34,588 nt of DNA, from positions 1-34,588 of the forward strand of contig CAMBUD010000021.1 in assembly GCA_945871035.1 (NCBI GenBank), read 5' to 3'. The position numbers and the translations under genes are program-made. The notes under the pieces were generated by a model. The model searched no databases. It saw nothing but the letters and a program-made list of their open reading frames with translations, and was not told the origin of the DNA. Position 1 is the first letter of the stretch. Every line of letters starts with the position of its first letter. This document shows positions 32,735 through 34,588 of the stretch, piece after piece. This DNA comes from Planctomicrobium piriforme (GTDB lineage Bacteria; Planctomycetota; Planctomycetia; Pirellulales; UBA1268).

Positions 32735-33589
32735 TCATAAGCCCATTGCGGCTGCGAGGGACTGCCGCATCACCGCCGCATCCGGGTCGATGCCTGTCCA
32801 GTATTGGATACCCACGATGCCCTGATTCACGAGCATGCCTAAACCGTCGATCGCGCGGCATCGGCGTGCGGCGGCATCGTCGAGAAATCGAGTGCGGACA
32901 GGATTAAACACAACGTCGGCCACGACCATCTCGGGTTGCAGCGATTGCACATCAAGCGGCAGCCGCGCTTCCGGGGCATACAGGCCGATCGATGTTCCGT
33001 TGATGACGATGTCTGTGCCAGCCGGCACTGCGTAGTCTCCGTTCCAAACAACGAGTTCGGCAGTCAGATTCAGTTTGTCCCGCAGGAGCCCGACGAGCTC
33101 CGCGCCACGCGACTGAGAGCGATTCACAATCGTGATGCGCTTTGTCCCAGCAAGACCGAGCTCAACGGCGATGGCGCGCGCGGCGCCGCCCGCGCCGAAA
33201 AGCACGACAGACTTTTCTTTTGGTGTGATCACGGATTCGAGCGATTTGAGGAATCCCTTCCCGTCGGTGTTCTCGCCGATGAGCTTGTCACCACGTCGGA
33301 CCACGCAATTCACTGCGCCCATCACCGCTGCTGATGCACCCAGACCATCGAGATGCTGGATCACTGCAACCTTGTGCGGCAGACTGCAATTGAAGCCGCG
33401 AAAGCCCATTGCCCGCGCGCCGTCTACGGCCACGCCGAGATGCTCCGGCAAAACTTCCATGTTGACGTAACGCCAGTGCAATCCATGGTGCGCAAAGGCC
33501 GCCTCGATCATGGCCACGGTGGGATTGCCTGCTGCCCCCTGCGACATTGAGCCGACGAGTTCGTGGAGAAAGTTGCCTTGATCGCTCAT
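32735..33589 (-). CDS. Shikimate dehydrogenase-like protein (AroE superfamily)
   Basis: A 284-residue AroE-superfamily protein. It keeps catalytic Lys in FNCSLPHK (about 67-74), catalytic Asp in IGENTDGKGF, the Rossmann motif VLFGAGGAARAIAVELG, an NRSQSRG loop usual for NADP, and GLGMLVNQGI near the end. The N-terminal substrate loop differs from AroE: SMSQGAAGNPTVAMIEAAF replaces the HSxSPxxHN motif, so the two serines that hold the shikimate carboxylate are partly kept but the SP-H region is not. With its ATGA overlap to an RbsB-like sugar-binding gene, a catabolic polyol or sugar-acid substrate is more likely than shikimate. Confidence 0.8.
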   Translation of the reverse strand: MSDQGNFLHELVGSMSQGAAGNPTVAMIEAAFAHHGLHWRYVNMEVLPEHLGVAVDGARAMGFRGFNCSLPHKVAVIQHLDGLGASAAVMGAVNCVVRRGDKLIGENTDGKGFLKSLESVITPKEKSVVLFGAGGAARAIAVELGLAGTKRITIVNRSQSRGAELVGLLRDKLNLTAELVVWNGDYAVPAGTDIVINGTSIGLYAPEARLPLDVQSLQPEMVVADVVFNPVRTRFLDDAAARRCRAIDGLGMLVNQGIVGIQYWTGIDPDAAVMRQSLAAAMGL

Positions 33590-34588
33590 GAGTCCTTGGG
33601 GGGTTTGGGTTCCTGGAGTTGGGGATCGTTTTGCGCGTCCACCCGGCGGTAGAGGCTGGTGGGTATGAGGATCTGTGCTGGCAGCGACTCGCCCTTCGAG
33701 TGGCGAATGATTGCGTCAACAATCTGGATCCCCATCTTATCGGGGAATTGAATCGGGTCAGCATAAATCTTGCCGTCCTTAATTGCCTGCTTGCCCTCTG
33801 GCTGGCCGTCGAATCCTACGATCAACACCTGCGTTTTTCCGGCCTTCTCGAGCGCAGCCCGGGCACCGAGCGCCGCAGGATCGTTGATGGCAAAGATCCC
33901 GCGCAGATCACTGTGTGCCTGCAGCGCATCTTCCGCTGCCTTGTAGCCCATGTCCTTGGCGCCGCCGCTCTCCAATTCGGCAACGATCTTGATAAGCGAC
34001 TTGCTGGCTGCCGTCTGGCTTGCGGCATTGTGAGCGTCGATGACTTCTCGAAAGCCTTTCACACGCAGAAGACAGGACTCCGCCTGTTTCAGGTGCAACA
34101 CAGCAATCTTGCCGCCTGCCTCGCCCAAGGCCTCGATCATCGCCCGGCCTGCCTCCTGACCGCCGCCGTAATTGTCGGTACTGATCTGGGTGACAATTTT
34201 CACGCCTGGTTCGTTGCACGGAATATCGACCGTGAAGACCGGGATCCCCGCTGCGTTTGCCTCCTGAATCGCTGGGATAATCGACTTTGGATCGCACGGA
34301 CTCAGCACGATGGCGCTGACTTTTTTAACGATGAAGTCTTTGATCTGGTTGCTCTGCTTGGCAACGTCTTTATCGCCACTGAGAACAATTGTTTCGTAGC
34401 CTCGCTGGCTGCCCTCCGCAGTAATGGTGTCGCCGATCACCTTGAAAAATGGGTTGTCGAGCGTGAGCAGGGACACACCAATCGTGCCAATTTTTTCGGC
34501 ACCTGTCGGCTGCGCGCTTTCTGTGTTCACGGCTGTATTGCATCCGCTCTGGATGGCAATCATACCGACGAGGAGGGCCAGGTGGGTC
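33586..34588 (-). CDS. RbsB-like sugar ABC transporter substrate-binding protein, 5' truncated
   Basis: The frame is open to the window edge and hydrophobic residues (THLALLVG) precede the first visible ATG (34563), so the true start probably lies outside. The visible 333 residues begin with a signal peptide ending in QSGC, a possible but imperfect lipobox. The mature protein is of the Peripla_BP_4 type: IGTIGVSLLTLDNPFFKVIG, VSAIVLSPCDPKSIIPAI, STDNYGGGQEAGRAM, FAINDPAALGARAALEKAG and VLIVGFDGQPEGKQAIKDGK. Such proteins bind ribose, galactose or other sugars and polyols. No permease or ATPase for it is in the window. Its stop overlaps the start of the AroE-like gene by 4 bases. Confidence 0.9.
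   Translation of the reverse strand, partial: THLALLVGMIAIQSGCNTAVNTESAQPTGAEKIGTIGVSLLTLDNPFFKVIGDTITAEGSQRGYETIVLSGDKDVAKQSNQIKDFIVKKVSAIVLSPCDPKSIIPAIQEANAAGIPVFTVDIPCNEPGVKIVTQISTDNYGGGQEAGRAMIEALGEAGGKIAVLHLKQAESCLLRVKGFREVIDAHNAASQTAASKSLIKIVAELESGGAKDMGYKAAEDALQAHSDLRGIFAINDPAALGARAALEKAGKTQVLIVGFDGQPEGKQAIKDGKIYADPIQFPDKMGIQIVDAIIRHSKGESLPAQILIPTSLYRRVDAQNDPQLQEPKPPKDS

Overview
The window reads as a piece of a planctomycete chromosome, most likely Pirellulales or a close relative. The evidence is the co-occurrence of a DUF1559 pseudopilin-like protein, a haem-motif DUF1549/DUF1553 protein paired with a Tat-exported DUF1501 protein, a planctomycete-style ABC-2 exporter operon, and many genes without clear Shine-Dalgarno sites beside others that use TTG or GTG starts. 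This taxonomic call is inference from gene content; there is no rRNA to confirm it. Both strands are densely coded, and I found no tRNA, rRNA, insertion sequence, prophage or CRISPR array.

Layout. 1-2021 (+): the end of a membrane protein, an unlisted 32-codon highly basic mini-protein, a FabZ-like dehydratase and TrmB. 2113-3687 (-): purF. 3914-6375 (+): proB and a CNNM/CorC-type membrane protein. 6427-10861 (-): an ABC ATPase, its ABC-2 permease and a membrane-anchored coiled-coil protein, with the last two genes translationally coupled. 11160-12239 (+): the DUF1559 protein, behind a good sigma70-like promoter with a palindrome at the expected transcription start. 12233-13129 (-): a secreted Gly/Asn-rich protein. 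13435-14370 (-): rplM-rpsI. 14697-17762 (+): a three-subunit proton-translocating transhydrogenase (pntAA-pntAB-pntB). 17852-20592 (-): scpA, an RNase Z-like hydrolase and hemW. 20837-23712 (+): a HIT protein, a dGTPase and a PIN/TRAM membrane protein.

The last third is more accessory. 23801-28070 (-) is a three-gene exported cluster: DUF1549/DUF1553 with CxxCH motifs, DUF1501, and a secreted alpha/beta hydrolase. 28260-32445 (-) is a four-gene operon in which a STAS-domain protein with a roughly 320-residue unrecognised C-terminal region overlaps by 4 nt the permease of a TrpXYZ-like ABC importer, followed by its ATPase and substrate-binding protein. 32735-34588 (-) couples a divergent AroE-like dehydrogenase by a 4-nt overlap to an RbsB-like sugar-binding protein that runs off the window.

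The best candidates for something new are the STAS-ABC importer operon (a possible partner-switch input on an uptake system), the AroE-like/sugar-binding pair (probably catabolic rather than aromatic biosynthesis), and the acid-free 32-residue basic protein, which looks like an unlisted RNA-binding or ribosomal component. Several intergenic regions carry exact short tandem or inverted repeats, described individually.
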